Shown here one piece after another: positions 8,410 through 19,366 of a DNA stretch of 64,000 bases. A program made the position numbers and the translations under genes. Numbering within the stretch: position 1 is the stretch's first letter; the number at the start of each line of letters is the position of its first letter. Under the pieces are notes generated by a model that ran no database searches, was not told where the DNA came from, and was given only the letters and a program-made list of their open reading frames with translations. The DNA is from Prauserella rugosa (GTDB lineage: Bacteria > Actinomycetota > Actinomycetes > Mycobacteriales > Pseudonocardiaceae). The stretch spans positions 186,001-250,000 of the forward strand of contig NZ_JOIJ01000007.1 in assembly GCF_000719975.1 (NCBI RefSeq), in the 5' to 3' direction.

Positions 8410-9422
8410 GCATTCCGACCAACACCCCGAAGTTCACTCGCAACGAGCTGAACGTGTTCCGCCTGCCCTCCGACGTCTCGAAGGTGACCGGGGCGCTGCG
8501 GGGCGTGGGGCGCAACATCGCGCTCGTGCCCACGATGGGCGCGCTGCACGCAGGCCACAAGGAGCTCATCCGCCGCGCCAAGCGACTGCCGAACACGATC
8601 GTCGCGGTGTCGATCTTCGTGAACCCGCTGCAGTTCGGCGAGGGCGAGGACTTCGAGGCCTACCCGCGCACGCTCGACCACGATCTCGCCACCCTGCAGG
8701 AGCTGGGTGTCGAGCTGGCGTTCACGCCCGAAACCGTCGACCTGTACGGCGAATCGGGCGTTGCGGTCACCCTCGACCCCGGCCCGCTCGGTGCCGAACT
8801 CGAGGGCGAGATGCGGCCGGGCCACTTCGGCGGCATGCTCACCGTCGTGGCCAAGCTGCTGAACATCGTGCGTCCGCACTACGCCTTCTTCGGCGAGAAG
8901 GACTACCAGCAGCTCGTCCTCGTCAAGCGCATGGTCGAGGACCTGAACATGGACACGCGCATCATCGGTGTGCCGACGGTGCGCTGCGACGACGGTCTGG
9001 CCCTTTCGTCGCGGAACGCCTACCTGTCCGAAGAGGACCGCGAGCGCGCGGCCGTGCTGTCGACCGCGCTGGGCATGGGTGCGAACGCGGGTGCCCACGG
9101 TGCGGACGCCGTCCTCGAGGCAGCGCGGGCCGAACTCGCGGCCCATCCGGAGATCAAGATCGAATATTTGGAGTTGAGGGGAACCGATCTGGGGCCGGCA
9201 CCCGTCGATGGGGAGGCGAGGCTGTTGATCGCAGCCCGGCTCGGCAGCACGCGGCTGATCGACAACACCCCGGTGTTGTTCGGTGCCGCGGCGCTCGGGT
9301 CGGACGGCGACGACGGCGGCGACGCAGGCCACGAGACCCACGACGACGCGACCGGCGACGGTCCGCACGCCGCCCCGACGGGTACAACTCCGTCCCAGCA
9401 GGGGTACCAGAGGGAGTCCTAG
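8406..9422 (+). CDS. panC: Pantothenate synthetase
   Basis: PanC condenses pantoate and beta-alanine with ATP hydrolysis. The 338-aa protein has PTMGALHAGH (HxGH ATP site, ~42-51), FVNPLQFG, the pantoate-binding region around RPGHFGGMLTVVAKL, FGEKDYQQL and the KMSKS-like LALSSRNAYL. About 45 residues at the C-terminus, after the conserved DNTPVL segment, form a low-complexity Gly/Asp/His/Thr extension absent from most homologues (usually ~285-310 aa). GTG 8406 overlaps the previous stop by 4 nt, and panD follows without a gap. Confidence 0.95.
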   Translation: MSIPTNTPKFTRNELNVFRLPSDVSKVTGALRGVGRNIALVPTMGALHAGHKELIRRAKRLPNTIVAVSIFVNPLQFGEGEDFEAYPRTLDHDLATLQELGVELAFTPETVDLYGESGVAVTLDPGPLGAELEGEMRPGHFGGMLTVVAKLLNIVRPHYAFFGEKDYQQLVLVKRMVEDLNMDTRIIGVPTVRCDDGLALSSRNAYLSEEDRERAAVLSTALGMGANAGAHGADAVLEAARAELAAHPEIKIEYLELRGTDLGPAPVDGEARLLIAARLGSTRLIDNTPVLFGAAALGSDGDDGGDAGHETHDDATGDGPHAAPTGTTPSQQGYQRES

Positions 9423-9938
9423 ATGTACCGCACCATGCTGAAGTCGAAGATCCACAGAGCCACGGTCACGCAGGCCGACCTGCACTACGTGGGCTCGGTG
9501 ACCGTCGACGAGACGTTGATGGAGGCCGCGGACCTGCTGCCCGGCGAGCTGGTGGCCATTGTGGACGTCACCAACGGTGCCCGCCTCGAGACGTACGTGA
9601 TCCCGGGCGAACGTGACAGCGGAGTGCTGGGCATCAACGGTGCGGCCGCCCACCTCGTGCACCCCGGCGACATCGTCATCCTCATCGCCTACGGGCAGAT
9701 GGACGACGCCGAGGCGCGCACCTATCGCCCGCGCGTGGTCTTCACCGACGCCGACAACCGGATCGTCGAACGCGGTGCCGACCCCGGACGTGCGCCGGAG
9801 GGGTCCGGCCTTGTGTCCGGTGCACTTCCCATCGACGACAGCGGCCACGAGTACATCGAGGGACAACTGCCTGCGTTCCCGGTCGCCGAGACCGCCGACG
9901 CGGCCCGCCTCGACGCGCTGCTCTACGCGGAGAGCTGA
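9423..9938 (+). CDS. panD: Aspartate 1-decarboxylase precursor
   Basis: PanD makes beta-alanine from aspartate using a pyruvoyl group formed by self-cleavage. The cleavage site Gly24-Ser25 is present in HYVGSVTVD. Other family blocks are [16 protein letters not shown] at the N-terminus and [14 protein letters not shown] and YGQMDD later. At 171 aa it is longer than the usual 125-140 aa, because ~35 acidic residues follow the catalytic domain. Start ATG 9423 directly follows the panC stop. With panC and coaX it gives the route from aspartate and pantoate to 4'-phosphopantothenate. Confidence 0.96.
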   Translation: MYRTMLKSKIHRATVTQADLHYVGSVTVDETLMEAADLLPGELVAIVDVTNGARLETYVIPGERDSGVLGINGAAAHLVHPGDIVILIAYGQMDDAEARTYRPRVVFTDADNRIVERGADPGRAPEGSGLVSGALPIDDSGHEYIEGQLPAFPVAETADAARLDALLYAES

Positions 9939-9944
9939 CCCGGC

Positions 9945-10739
9945 GTGCTGCTCACCATCGACGTCGGGAACACCAACATCTCGCTCGGCCTGTATCCGGC
10001 CGACGGTTCCCGGGTCGAACTGGTGCGGGACTGGCGCATGCGCACCGACGCGCAGATGACGGCCGACGAACTGGCCTTGACCATGCGCGGGCTGCTCGGA
10101 CCGTACGCCGACCGCATCACCGCGATCAGCGCCCTGTCCACCGTTCCCGCGGTGCTTCGGGAACTGCGGGTGCTGCTCGGCCGCTACTACGCCGACGTGC
10201 CGACGATCGTCGTCGAACCCGGCGTGCGTACCGGCGTGCCGCTGCACGTCGACAATCCCAAGGAGGTCGGCGCCGACCGCCTGGTCAACACGCTCGCCGC
10301 CTACCACCTGTGCGGCACCGCATGCGTGGTCGTCGACTTCGGCACGTCCACGAACGTCGACGCCATCTCGGACAAGGGGGAGTTCCTCGGCGGGGCGTTC
10401 GCGCCGGGCATCGAGATCTCCGTGGACGCGCTCGCCTCCCGCGCCGCCGCGCTGCGGAAGGTCGAGCTCACCCCGCCGCGGTCGGTGATCGGCAAGACGA
10501 CGGTCGAATGCCTGCAGTCCGGCATCCTGTTCGGCTTCGCGGGCCAGGTGGACGGCCTGGTGCGGCGCATCACGAAGGAGCTCGGCGGCGGCCCGGTCGA
10601 GGTGTTCGCCACGGGCGGGCTGGCCCCGCTCGTGCTCGGCGAGTCCGAATTGATCACGCAGCACCGTCCGGACCTGACACTGCTCGGCCTGAAGCTGGTG
10701 TACGACCGCAACATCGACGCCCGGGACAGGCGGAAATAG
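9945..10739 (+). CDS. coaX: Type III pantothenate kinase
   Basis: The 264-aa kinase belongs to the ASKHA fold and phosphorylates pantothenate, the first CoA step. It has the phosphate-1 motif [16 protein letters not shown] at the N-terminus, VGADRLVN near 110, [11 protein letters not shown] near 128 and FATGGLAP near the C-terminus. Type III enzymes are insensitive to CoA feedback and use monovalent cations. GTG 9945 lies 6 nt after panD in the pan operon. A small hairpin (CGCCGC 10745-10750 with GCGGCG 10755-10760) follows the stop and may end the transcript. Confidence 0.95.
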   Translation: MLLTIDVGNTNISLGLYPADGSRVELVRDWRMRTDAQMTADELALTMRGLLGPYADRITAISALSTVPAVLRELRVLLGRYYADVPTIVVEPGVRTGVPLHVDNPKEVGADRLVNTLAAYHLCGTACVVVDFGTSTNVDAISDKGEFLGGAFAPGIEISVDALASRAAALRKVELTPPRSVIGKTTVECLQSGILFGFAGQVDGLVRRITKELGGGPVEVFATGGLAPLVLGESELITQHRPDLTLLGLKLVYDRNIDARDRRK

Positions 10740-10812
10740 CACGTCGCCGCGCCTGCGGCGCACCGGCAGGCCGGTTCACGTCTCGCCGCGGTCCATTCGT
10801 ACGCTGGTGCGC

Positions 10813-12318
10813 ATGAGCGATATCCCGGAACACTCCAAGAGCGACGACGACCTGCCGGAGCAGATGCGGGTGCGCCGGGACAAGCGTGACCGGCTGCTCG
10901 AGGCCGGTACCGAGCCGTACCCCGTGGAGGTGCCCCGCACGCACACGCTCGCCGAGGTGCGCGCGGCCCACCCGGACCTGCCCGTCGACACCCAGACCGG
11001 CGATGTCGTGGGCGTCACCGGCCGGGTCATGTTCATGCGGAACACGGGCAAGCTGTGCTTCGCGACCCTGCGCGAGGGGGACGGCACCGAACTGCAGGCC
11101 ATGCTCAGCCTCGCCAACGTCGGCGAGGAGTCGCTGAGCGCCTGGAAGACCGACGTCGACCTCGGCGACCACGTGTTCGTGCACGGCGAGGTGATCACCT
11201 CGAAGCGGGGCGAACTGTCGGTGATGGCCGATTCGTGGCAGCTCACGGCCAAGGCCATGCGCCCGCTGCCGGTCGCGCACAAGGAAATGTCCGAGGAATC
11301 GCGGGTTCGGCAGCGCTACGTCGACCTCATCGTGCGGCCGAAGGCGCGCGAAGTGGTGCGTACTCGGGCGAACGTGCTGCGCGCTCTGCGCGACTCGTTT
11401 CACGGCCGTGGATTCACCGAGGTCGAGACGCCGATGCTGCAGACCTTGCACGGTGGTGCGTCCGCTCGGCCATTCACCACGCATTCGAACGCGTTCGACA
11501 TGGAGCTCTACCTGCGCATCGCTCCTGAGCTGTACCTGAAGCGCTGTGTGGTCGGCGGCATCGAGAAGGTCTTCGAGATCAACCGCAACTTCCGGAATGA
11601 GGGCAGTGACTCCTCGCATTCCCCCGAGTTCGCGATGCTCGAATACTACGAGGCGTATGCGACGTACGACACAATCGCGGACCTGACGAAACAGCTCATC
11701 CAGGAAGCGGCCCAGGCTGCATTCGGTTCACAGATCGTCACGCTGCACGACGGAACGGAGTACGACCTCTCCGGCGAGTGGGCGGCAATCACAATGTACG
11801 AGTCGCTGTCCGAGGCGCTCGGTGAGGAAGTCACTCCCGAAACGACGGCCGAGAAACTGCACGCCGTGGCCGAGGCCCGTGGTATCGAGGTCGACCCCAA
11901 GCTCACCCACGGCAAGCTCGTCGAAGAACTGTGGGAGCAGCTCGTCGGCGACCATCTGTATGCGCCGACTTTCGTGCGGGACTTCCCCGAGGAAACCTCG
12001 CCGCTCACGCGTGCGCACCGCACCAAGCCGGGCATCGCGGAGAAGTGGGACCTCTACGTGCGCGGATTCGAGCTGGCCACCGGCTACTCCGAACTCGTGG
12101 ACCCAGTGGTGGAACGCCAGCGCCTGACGGCCCAGTCCAAGTTGGCCGCGGGCGGCGACGACGAAGCCATGCAGCTCGACGAGGATTTCCTGAGGGCGCT
12201 CGAGTACGGAATGCCCCCCACGGGTGGTGCCGGAATGGGAGTGGATCGGCTGCTGATGGCGCTGACCGGTCTCGGTATCCGGGAAACCATCCTGTTTCCG
12301 CTGGTCCGGCCCGAATAG
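10813..12318 (+). CDS. lysS: Lysine-tRNA ligase, class II
   Basis: The 501-aa enzyme charges tRNA-Lys. It has an N-terminal OB-fold anticodon-binding domain (about 55-165), motif 2 around [14 protein letters not shown] with the following EYYEAY, and class II motif 3 around [13 protein letters not shown] near the C-terminus. ATG 10813 is preceded by TACGCT (10800-10805) with 7 nt spacing, typical of a leaderless start; the in-frame GTG at 10807 would add two residues. It follows coaX, as in mycobacteria, and a nested hairpin lies downstream. Confidence 0.95.
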   Translation: MSDIPEHSKSDDDLPEQMRVRRDKRDRLLEAGTEPYPVEVPRTHTLAEVRAAHPDLPVDTQTGDVVGVTGRVMFMRNTGKLCFATLREGDGTELQAMLSLANVGEESLSAWKTDVDLGDHVFVHGEVITSKRGELSVMADSWQLTAKAMRPLPVAHKEMSEESRVRQRYVDLIVRPKAREVVRTRANVLRALRDSFHGRGFTEVETPMLQTLHGGASARPFTTHSNAFDMELYLRIAPELYLKRCVVGGIEKVFEINRNFRNEGSDSSHSPEFAMLEYYEAYATYDTIADLTKQLIQEAAQAAFGSQIVTLHDGTEYDLSGEWAAITMYESLSEALGEEVTPETTAEKLHAVAEARGIEVDPKLTHGKLVEELWEQLVGDHLYAPTFVRDFPEETSPLTRAHRTKPGIAEKWDLYVRGFELATGYSELVDPVVERQRLTAQSKLAAGGDDEAMQLDEDFLRALEYGMPPTGGAGMGVDRLLMALTGLGIRETILFPLVRPE

Positions 12319-12330
12319 TTTCACGTCGCC

Positions 12331-12362
12331 GTTGTCGTTCGGTGCCGAACGGCCTCGACAAC
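12331..12362 (+). terminator. Nested inverted repeat after lysS
   Basis: GTTGTCG (12331-12337) can pair with CGACAAC (12356-12362), and inside it GTTCGG (12337-12342) can pair with CCGAAC (12345-12350). It lies 12 nt after the lysS stop with no U-tract. It is a candidate terminator, or an attenuating structure ahead of lsr2. Confidence 0.5.
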
Positions 12363-12408
12363 GTTGCCGGTCCGGCGTGGAAACCCGACAAAACACGAAG
12401 CGCTTGAT

Positions 12409-12437
12409 TTGCTTTTGTCGGGGTGTGCGAGTATTAC
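12409..12437 (+). promoter_or_regulatory. Candidate lsr2 promoter with long leader
   Basis: TTGCTT (12409-12414) and TATTAC (12432-12437) are separated by 17 bp in a locally AT-richer stretch upstream of lsr2. Transcription from here would give a leader of about 140 nt, ending in a strong AGGAGG ribosome site before ATG 12584. Lsr2-type silencers favour AT-rich DNA, so autoregulation is possible but is inference. Confidence 0.55.
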
Positions 12438-12583
12438 TGTGAGCAGTTAGAGACTTAGCCTGAAGCGAAGGTCGCCGGCCGTATGGCCGCGGGGTTCGAT
12501 CAGGCCCGGAACACTGATACCGGCATCGATAGAGCTCGGCAGCGCGATCGGTCTATCGCAGGTTTCACAGGAGGAAAACAAGG

Positions 12584-12931
12584 ATGGCGCAGAAGGTTCT
12601 CGTCTCCCTCGTCGACGACCTTGATGGTTCGGAGGCGGAGGAGACCGTCGAGTTCGGTCTCGATGGCGTGACCTACGAGATCGACCTGTCGGCGGAAAAC
12701 GCCGAGGAATTGCGGGACGCGCTCGCCCAGTACGTCGAGCACGCCCGTCGCGCCGGTGGCCGGAAGCGCACGACCCGTGCGTCGGCCGCGAAGCCTGCAG
12801 GCCGTACCGCGGCGGTCGACCGTGAGCAGAACCAGGCCATTCGTGCCTGGGCGCGGAAGAACGGTTTCGACGTTTCCGACCGTGGTCGTATCCCGTCGGA
12901 AGTTGTCGACGCCTACCACCGCAAGAACTGA
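12584..12931 (+). CDS. lsr2: Lsr2 nucleoid-associated xenogeneic silencer
   Basis: The 115-aa protein matches Lsr2 end to end. An N-terminal oligomerisation domain ([19 protein letters not shown], then [13 protein letters not shown]) is joined by a basic Lys/Arg/Ala linker to a C-terminal DNA-binding domain. The RGR motif at residues 100-102 ([10 protein letters not shown]) inserts into the AT-rich minor groove in characterised homologues. It bridges DNA and silences horizontally acquired AT-rich genes. The position between lysS and clpC1 matches M. tuberculosis. A strong AGGAGG lies 10 nt before ATG, and the gene ends at the perfect hairpin 12967-13002. Confidence 0.96.
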   Translation: MAQKVLVSLVDDLDGSEAEETVEFGLDGVTYEIDLSAENAEELRDALAQYVEHARRAGGRKRTTRASAAKPAGRTAAVDREQNQAIRAWARKNGFDVSDRGRIPSEVVDAYHRKN

Positions 12932-12966
12932 CGCGGTGCCCGCAAGCGCGGGTCGAACGCATCTTC

Positions 12967-13002
12967 GAACGGCCTCCCGGTGTCCACGCCGGGAGGCCGT
13001 TC
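12967..13002 (+). terminator. Perfect hairpin terminator after lsr2
   Basis: GAACGGCCTCCCGG (12967-12980) pairs perfectly with CCGGGAGGCCGTTC (12989-13002) around an 8-nt loop. It starts 35 nt after the lsr2 stop and is followed by TCTGTTCG. Confidence 0.85.
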
Positions 13003-13060
13003 TCTGTTCGGTGGGACGTTCGTGCTGGAAACGAGCGTGCCCGCGGTGTTGGATCGGGGC

Positions 13061-13606
13061 ATGACCGATAACGCTGTCGTCGCCGCGGCCGTTCCGACCG
13101 CCGCCGGTGAACTCGTCGACGTGCTCGGCCGCGTCACCGCCGCCGACCGGCCACGACCGACGCCGTGCACGGACTTCTCCGTCGCGGACCTCCTCGAGCA
13201 CCTGCACATCTGGACCCCCCGGCTGGTGGACGCCTCGGGCACGCGCACTTCGGGTGCCGCCGACCTGGCCGCCGAGGTCGCCGTCCTGGGCCAGGCGTGG
13301 AGCGATCCGGCCACGTGGGAGGGCTCCGGGTCGGTCGCCGGTTCCGAGCTGCCGAGGTCCGTGGTCGGCCGGATGGTCCTGGTGGAGCTGGTCATGCACG
13401 GGTGGGACCTGTCGGCCGCCCTGTCCGGCGACGGCACGACGTGGACGTCGTCGGTCGCCGACGTCGCCGCGGACGTGCTCGCCGGGATGGCCGAGCAGGG
13501 CAGGCGCATGGGGGCGTTCGGGCCCGAGGTCGAGGTGTCGCCGTCGGCGCCGATCATGCACCGGGCCCTCGCGCTCGCGGGCCGCGATCCGGCGTGGCGC
13601 CCCTGA
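13061..13606 (+). CDS. TIGR03086-family protein (mycothiol maleylpyruvate isomerase-like, DinB fold)
   Basis: The 181-aa protein matches the actinobacterial TIGR03086 group. It has an N-terminal four-helix bundle with PTPCTDFSVADLLEHL (~31-46), containing the His usually used as a metal ligand, and the later LVELVMHGWDLSAAL block (~108-122) with a second His and Asp. Members are predicted metal-dependent, mycothiol-using enzymes, but the reaction is not established. ATG 13061 gives the usual length. It stands between the lsr2 terminator and the MarR operator and appears to be a single-gene unit. Confidence 0.78.
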   Translation: MTDNAVVAAAVPTAAGELVDVLGRVTAADRPRPTPCTDFSVADLLEHLHIWTPRLVDASGTRTSGAADLAAEVAVLGQAWSDPATWEGSGSVAGSELPRSVVGRMVLVELVMHGWDLSAALSGDGTTWTSSVADVAADVLAGMAEQGRRMGAFGPEVEVSPSAPIMHRALALAGRDPAWRP

Positions 13607-13627
13607 CCGGTTCCATGCCGATGGCCA

Positions 13628-13650
13628 AATCTATGCGGTTCGCATAGATT
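13628..13650 (+). promoter_or_regulatory. Perfect palindromic operator over the NTF2-marR promoter
   Basis: AATCTATGCG (13628-13637) and CGCATAGATT (13641-13650) are perfect inverted arms around GTT. The right arm contains TAGATT (13645-13650), a good -10 box lying 7 nt before ATG 13658. A repressor bound here would block the core promoter. The MarR protein encoded at 14032 is the obvious candidate. Confidence 0.78.
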
Positions 13651-13657
13651 GGCGCCC

Positions 13658-14035
13658 ATGGACAGACTTCACGAGGTCGTCGCGGACTGGCACGACCGCG
13701 TCAACGGCGGTGATCGCACGCGTGCGGCCGCCGTGGTCGGCGACCGGGTGGTGGTGCTGGGGCCGAAGGGATCGGGTGCCATCACGCAGGAACAGTTCGC
13801 CGACTGGGTCCGCCGTTCGGGCATCACGCTGATCCCACGGGGATGGCACCCGGTGGACGACTCGTTGGTCGTGGTCGAACAGGACGCGACCTGGCCCGGC
13901 AGTGCCGAGCCGCAGCGGGTCGCGACGGTGTTCCGGGTGGCGAACGGAAAGGTCACCGCCGTCCTCCGGCGCCCCGATCTGCCTTCGGCCATGGAACTGG
14001 CCACGATCTGCCGGGACATGGCGGCAACGGCGTGA
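13658..14035 (+). CDS. NTF2/SnoaL-like protein
   Basis: The 125-aa protein begins RLHEVVADWHDRVNGGDRTRAAAVVGDRV, the helical start typical of the SnoaL/NTF2 cone fold. It continues with alternating strands (VVVLGPKG, VVVEQDATW, VATVFRVANGKVTAVLRR). These folds serve as small hydrolases, isomerases or binding proteins, and no catalytic set can be assigned. ATG 13658 is 7 nt after a TAGATT -10, so the mRNA is probably leaderless. Its stop overlaps the GTG of the MarR gene by 4 nt, so the two are coupled and likely autoregulated from the palindrome at 13628-13650. Confidence 0.72.
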   Translation: MDRLHEVVADWHDRVNGGDRTRAAAVVGDRVVVLGPKGSGAITQEQFADWVRRSGITLIPRGWHPVDDSLVVVEQDATWPGSAEPQRVATVFRVANGKVTAVLRRPDLPSAMELATICRDMAATA

Positions 14036-14520
14036 GCGAGCGGGAAGGCGACCGGGCGAGTGGCCGGGAACCCGACGACCGCGGACCCGGCGAGACCCTG
14101 TTCGCCTTCGTCCGGCACTGGGCGCGCGTGTCGTGGGCGAGCGGGCCGGAAGCGTCCGCACGCGGGCGGATGGTGCTGGTCACCGAGGCCGTTCACGCGT
14201 TGGAGGCGCGGGGGATCGATCCGACCGTCAACGCCGTGGCGGCGGAGATCGGCGTCGATCAGAGCGGAGCGTCCCGCATGGTGAAGACGGCCGTCGACGC
14301 CGGCTACCTCGTCATGCGGCCGGCGGAGTCGGATCGTCGCAGAAGGCAGGCGTCGATCACCCGCGCCGGCCGCGTGCTGCTCGACCAGGCCCACGACTGG
14401 CAGGAGCGGGTGTTCGACCGGCTCGCCGACGGTTGGAGCGAGGGGCGGCGCCAGGAGTTCCGGCTCGCGATGTCGGAGCTGATGCAGCGGTCCGACGAGG
14501 TGGACGTGCGCCGCGCCTGA
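14032..14520 (+). CDS. MarR-family transcriptional regulator
   Basis: This 162-aa winged-helix protein has the MarR layout: an N-terminal dimerisation helix, a recognition region (VNAVAAEIGVDQSGASRMVKTAVDAGYLV, ~60-88), and the basic wing ESDRRRRQASITRAG (~92-106), a version of the DRR-x-R wing motif. C-terminal helices complete the dimer interface. The GTG start overlaps the NTF2-like stop by 4 nt. It probably represses its own operon through the 23-bp palindrome; the inducing ligand cannot be read from sequence. It faces the FhuF-like gene tail to tail, 4 nt apart. Confidence 0.85.
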   Translation: MSEREGDRASGREPDDRGPGETLFAFVRHWARVSWASGPEASARGRMVLVTEAVHALEARGIDPTVNAVAAEIGVDQSGASRMVKTAVDAGYLVMRPAESDRRRRQASITRAGRVLLDQAHDWQERVFDRLADGWSEGRRQEFRLAMSELMQRSDEVDVRRA

Positions 14521-14524
14521 GACG

Positions 14525-15376
14525 TCAGCCGGCGCGGCGCCTGCGCGGACAGCCCGCGCACTCCTCGCGTTCCGGCAACAGATACGTGAAGCAGCAACTC
14601 TGCCGATCCCGCTGCCACCCCTCGTCGGTGGCGTGCACGGTCGACGGCGAGGTCAGCGGCGCGAAGGCCGATTCGAGTACGAGCGTCGCATCGGCGACGC
14701 CGGCTCCTTCGTCCCCGCAGTCGCGACCTGCCCACCAGAGGCAGTCGTCGAGTGCGTCGGTGGCAGCCGCCCACAACGTGCGTGTGCCGAGCGGGCCGAT
14801 CGACCGGTAGGCACGGACGAACCGGGCGGCGTGCGCGGTGTAGCGCGCCCGCAACACGCCTGCCAACGCGCGTTCGTCGTCGGCCACCGTGGCCTGCGGT
14901 TGGGTACGCAGCGGGTCGAGCGGCAGGCAGGCGATGTCGTCCCCGAGAACGGCGATCGCCTGCGGGTTCGGCCTGCCTTGGGAGGGCAGGCGGACGGCGA
15001 GGTCCTCGGGGTGCAGCGACGGCACTCGGCGTTCGTGGAACAGCATCGCCGCGCCCACGTACGCCGGGATCCGCAGGTACCACGACATGACGTAGGCGAT
15101 CGCGGTCCGCCGGGGCGCCTCGCCGTAGGTGCCGGCCAACCACTCCGCCGCCGACGTCCACCAGCTCGCAAACGTATGCGGCCTCGTGAGTAGCTCGGAG
15201 CATCGGATCCATCCCGTGGCGTCCGGCTCGGTCGTGAGGTGCACCCGGCCCTGGGCGGCGTCGACCCGGGCGACGGACGCGGCGAGTGAGGACGCTGACG
15301 ACGCCGGCGAGCCCGTCCCGGCAGCCGTCGGCGCACCGTTGTGTCCAGTGTCACGGACGAATCGGTCGACGGTCAC
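14525..15376 (-). CDS. FhuF-like ferric-siderophore reductase ((2Fe-2S) protein)
   Basis: The 283-aa protein ends with the FhuF C-terminal signature: a Cys-Cys pair in SCCFTYLLP followed by ECAGCPRR, a CC-x10-C-x2-C arrangement that binds a [2Fe-2S] cluster in FhuF. The body is helical and contains the IPAYVGAAMLFHERRVP region of the iron-reductase family. Members release iron from ferric siderophores by reduction in the cytosol. GTG 15376 has a GGAG ribosome site 9 nt upstream and lies just downstream of the IdeR-like box at 15429-15447. Longer in-frame starts would lie beyond that operator. Confidence 0.85.
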   Translation of the reverse strand: MTVDRFVRDTGHNGAPTAAGTGSPASSASSLAASVARVDAAQGRVHLTTEPDATGWIRCSELLTRPHTFASWWTSAAEWLAGTYGEAPRRTAIAYVMSWYLRIPAYVGAAMLFHERRVPSLHPEDLAVRLPSQGRPNPQAIAVLGDDIACLPLDPLRTQPQATVADDERALAGVLRARYTAHAARFVRAYRSIGPLGTRTLWAAATDALDDCLWWAGRDCGDEGAGVADATLVLESAFAPLTSPSTVHATDEGWQRDRQSCCFTYLLPEREECAGCPRRRRAG

Positions 15377-15428
15377 GGCGTGCTCCAACGGTGTGACGCG
15401 GAAGGTTCGTAGCCCACACCTGCGGTTG

Positions 15429-15447
15429 TAAGGCGTGCCTAACCTAA
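15429..15447 (-). promoter_or_regulatory. IdeR/DtxR-type iron box
   Basis: The minus strand reads TTAGGTTAGGCACGCCTTA, which matches the DtxR/IdeR consensus (TTAGGTTAGGCTAACCTAA) at 15 of 19 positions, including the full left arm. It lies 53 nt before the start of the FhuF-like reductase and overlaps a plausible -10. Repression by iron-loaded IdeR is the natural inference. Confidence 0.85.
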
Positions 15448-15547
15448 ACTGTCGGTGCACGATTGCGCCAACCGGGGGACACGATGGTGGGAACTGGGCG
15501 TCCCGACGTCTGGGAAACGGCCGATGAACGGGGTCGCGGCGCGTGTT

Positions 15548-15558
15548 CGCCCGCAGCG
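15548..15558 (+). promoter_or_regulatory. ClgR-like box upstream of clpC1
   Basis: CGCCCGCAGCG, within GTGTTCGCCCGCAGCGGAC, resembles the ClgR motif CGCYNANRGCG described in corynebacteria, with one mismatch at the central A. ClgR activates clp genes in several actinobacteria. The site is ~235 bp before clpC1, so the assignment is tentative. Confidence 0.4.
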
Positions 15559-15790
15559 GACACGCCCGGTGACACGGAATCCCGTCCCCGCCCGTGTCGT
15601 TGGACCAAGCGCCGTAGCCAGCAACAATGCGAAAAAGTCGCCGATCGACTCCGTTGGCGGCGGACCCGCCGGTTTCACGTGAGTGGTAGGCCACCGGACA
15701 CGCATGGCTACTAGAGTGGTCTCACGGTGCCGAACTCATCACGAGGAACCGATGGGTCGGGCCGCCGGCGCAGCAGTCGAGGGAGTGGGA

Positions 15791-18343
<2,553 letters not shown>

Positions 18344-18365
18344 TCCCGGCCGAGTAGGCAGAACC

Positions 18366-18408
18366 GCACGAACGGCGGGCACCGCACAGCGGTGCCCGCC
18401 GTTCGTCG
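18366..18408 (+). terminator. Strong hairpin terminator after clpC1
   Basis: ACGAACGGCGGGCACC (18368-18383) pairs perfectly with GGTGCCCGCCGTTCGT (18391-18406). The intervening GCACAGC extends the stem by two pairs, leaving a 3-nt ACA loop. It begins 24 nt after the clpC1 stop. Confidence 0.9.
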
Positions 18409-18416
18409 TAAGCAAC

Positions 18417-18521
18417 CGTGTCGCGGTTCTAGGGGCCCGTGTTGCGTCTTCGGGTGCCCGTGTTGCGGATGTAGGGGCGTGTGTGGCGCTTTCGGGGGCG
18501 CGTGTTGCGCTCTGGGGAGCC
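18417..18521. repeat. Array of five 21-bp GTGTTGCG-type repeats
   Basis: Five 21-bp units follow the clpC1 terminator and precede the convergent NmrA-like gene. The units start CGTGTCGCG, CGTGTTGCG, CGTGTTGCG, TGTGTGGCG and CGTGTTGCG, each with a G-rich second half such as TCTTCGGGTGCC. They are more diverged than the array at 1963-2130 but keep the exact 21-bp period and the same orientation. Like that array, it lies between two convergent genes. Confidence 0.85.
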
Positions 18522-18552
18522 CGGGCTGGGCGGATCTGTCGGGGGCAGCGGG

Positions 18553-19356
18553 TCAGCGGAAGGCGTCGGCGTTGGCGTGGGCCCACGTGGCGAACGTTGT
18601 GGCTGGTTCGCCCGTGATCTCCTCGACGGCGCCGTTGGCCTCCATGGGGTCGGTGGCGAACAGGCCGAGCACGTTGTCGACGAACCAGTCGGCGTTCTCG
18701 CCCATGGTGGGCCGCAGCCGTTCGATGGTGTCGGCAGGCGACGCCGTGACGAACCGCAGGTCACGGTCGAGCGCGGCGGAAAGGTGGGCGAGCTGGTCGG
18801 CACGCGTCAGGGTTTCGGGCCCGGTGAGCAGATGCGCACGTCCGGGTGCCGGGTCGAGGAGCGTGGTCGCCGCGACGGCGGCGATGTCGTCCATCGCGAT
18901 CGGTGAGCTCGCCGCGTCGGGGTACGGCTCGTGGACTTCGCCGGTGCGGCGGATCTGGTCGCTCCAGATGAGCGAGTTCTCCATGAAATCGCCCGGCCAC
19001 AGGTGTGTCCACGGGATCCCCGAGTCCTCGACGGCGCGCGTGACGGTGCCCCACCACGAGTCGTGTTCGCCGGACAGGTCGACGACGTATTCGACTCCTG
19101 CCTCGCGGGCGATACGCAGCACGTCGGTGATCGTGTCCGGCGTCGGTGCGAGGTACATGCGCGTGACGCCTCGGAACGCGTCCGGCAGTGATTCGAGCCT
19201 GCGCAGGTAACCCTCGACGACCTCGACGTCGGCGGGCAGCGCCGCCTTGGCGGGGTCGTTGGTGAGTGCGCGGACGCCGGTGGCTCCGCGGCGCAACAGC
19301 TGGTCGACGGTCTTGCGGCCGATGTTGCCGGTGGCGCCGGTGACCAAAATGGTCAT
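18553..19356 (-). CDS. NmrA-like NAD(P)-binding protein
   Basis: The 267-aa protein begins MTILVTGATGNIGRKTVDQL, a Rossmann fold with the TGATGxxG nucleotide-binding turn. It continues like the atypical short-chain dehydrogenase/NmrA group (VVDLSGEHDS, WTHLWPGDFMENSL, PIAMDDIAAVAA, LTGPETLTRADQ). Members include quinone reductase QorB-type enzymes and redox sensors. The substrate cannot be assigned. ATG 19356 is 10 nt from the sir2 stop, so it is probably co-transcribed with sir2 and mhuD. It is convergent with clpC1 across the repeat array. Confidence 0.82.
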   Translation of the reverse strand: MTILVTGATGNIGRKTVDQLLRRGATGVRALTNDPAKAALPADVEVVEGYLRRLESLPDAFRGVTRMYLAPTPDTITDVLRIAREAGVEYVVDLSGEHDSWWGTVTRAVEDSGIPWTHLWPGDFMENSLIWSDQIRRTGEVHEPYPDAASSPIAMDDIAAVAATTLLDPAPGRAHLLTGPETLTRADQLAHLSAALDRDLRFVTASPADTIERLRPTMGENADWFVDNVLGLFATDPMEANGAVEEITGEPATTFATWAHANADAFR

Positions 19357-19366
19357 CGCGGTCTCC

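Larger units (their letters stand above)
15377..15790. other. Regulatory intergenic region between the FhuF-like gene and clpC1
   Basis: This 414-bp divergent region contains no convincing gene. Near the FhuF side is the iron box at 15429-15447, and in the middle is a ClgR-like site at 15548-15558. The short open frames seen on both strands change composition through the region and have no ribosome sites. The clpC1 promoter must lie here, but no single -35/-10 pair stands out. Confidence 0.6.

Noticed and set aside
8295..10763. 822-aa open frame on the minus strand opposite panC-panD-coaX
   Set aside because: It covers three well-identified genes on the other strand, has no domain pattern and reflects high GC in the third codon position.
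12483..12671. Small 62-aa ORF in the lsr2 leader
   Set aside because: It overlaps the lsr2 start in another frame and lacks a ribosome site.
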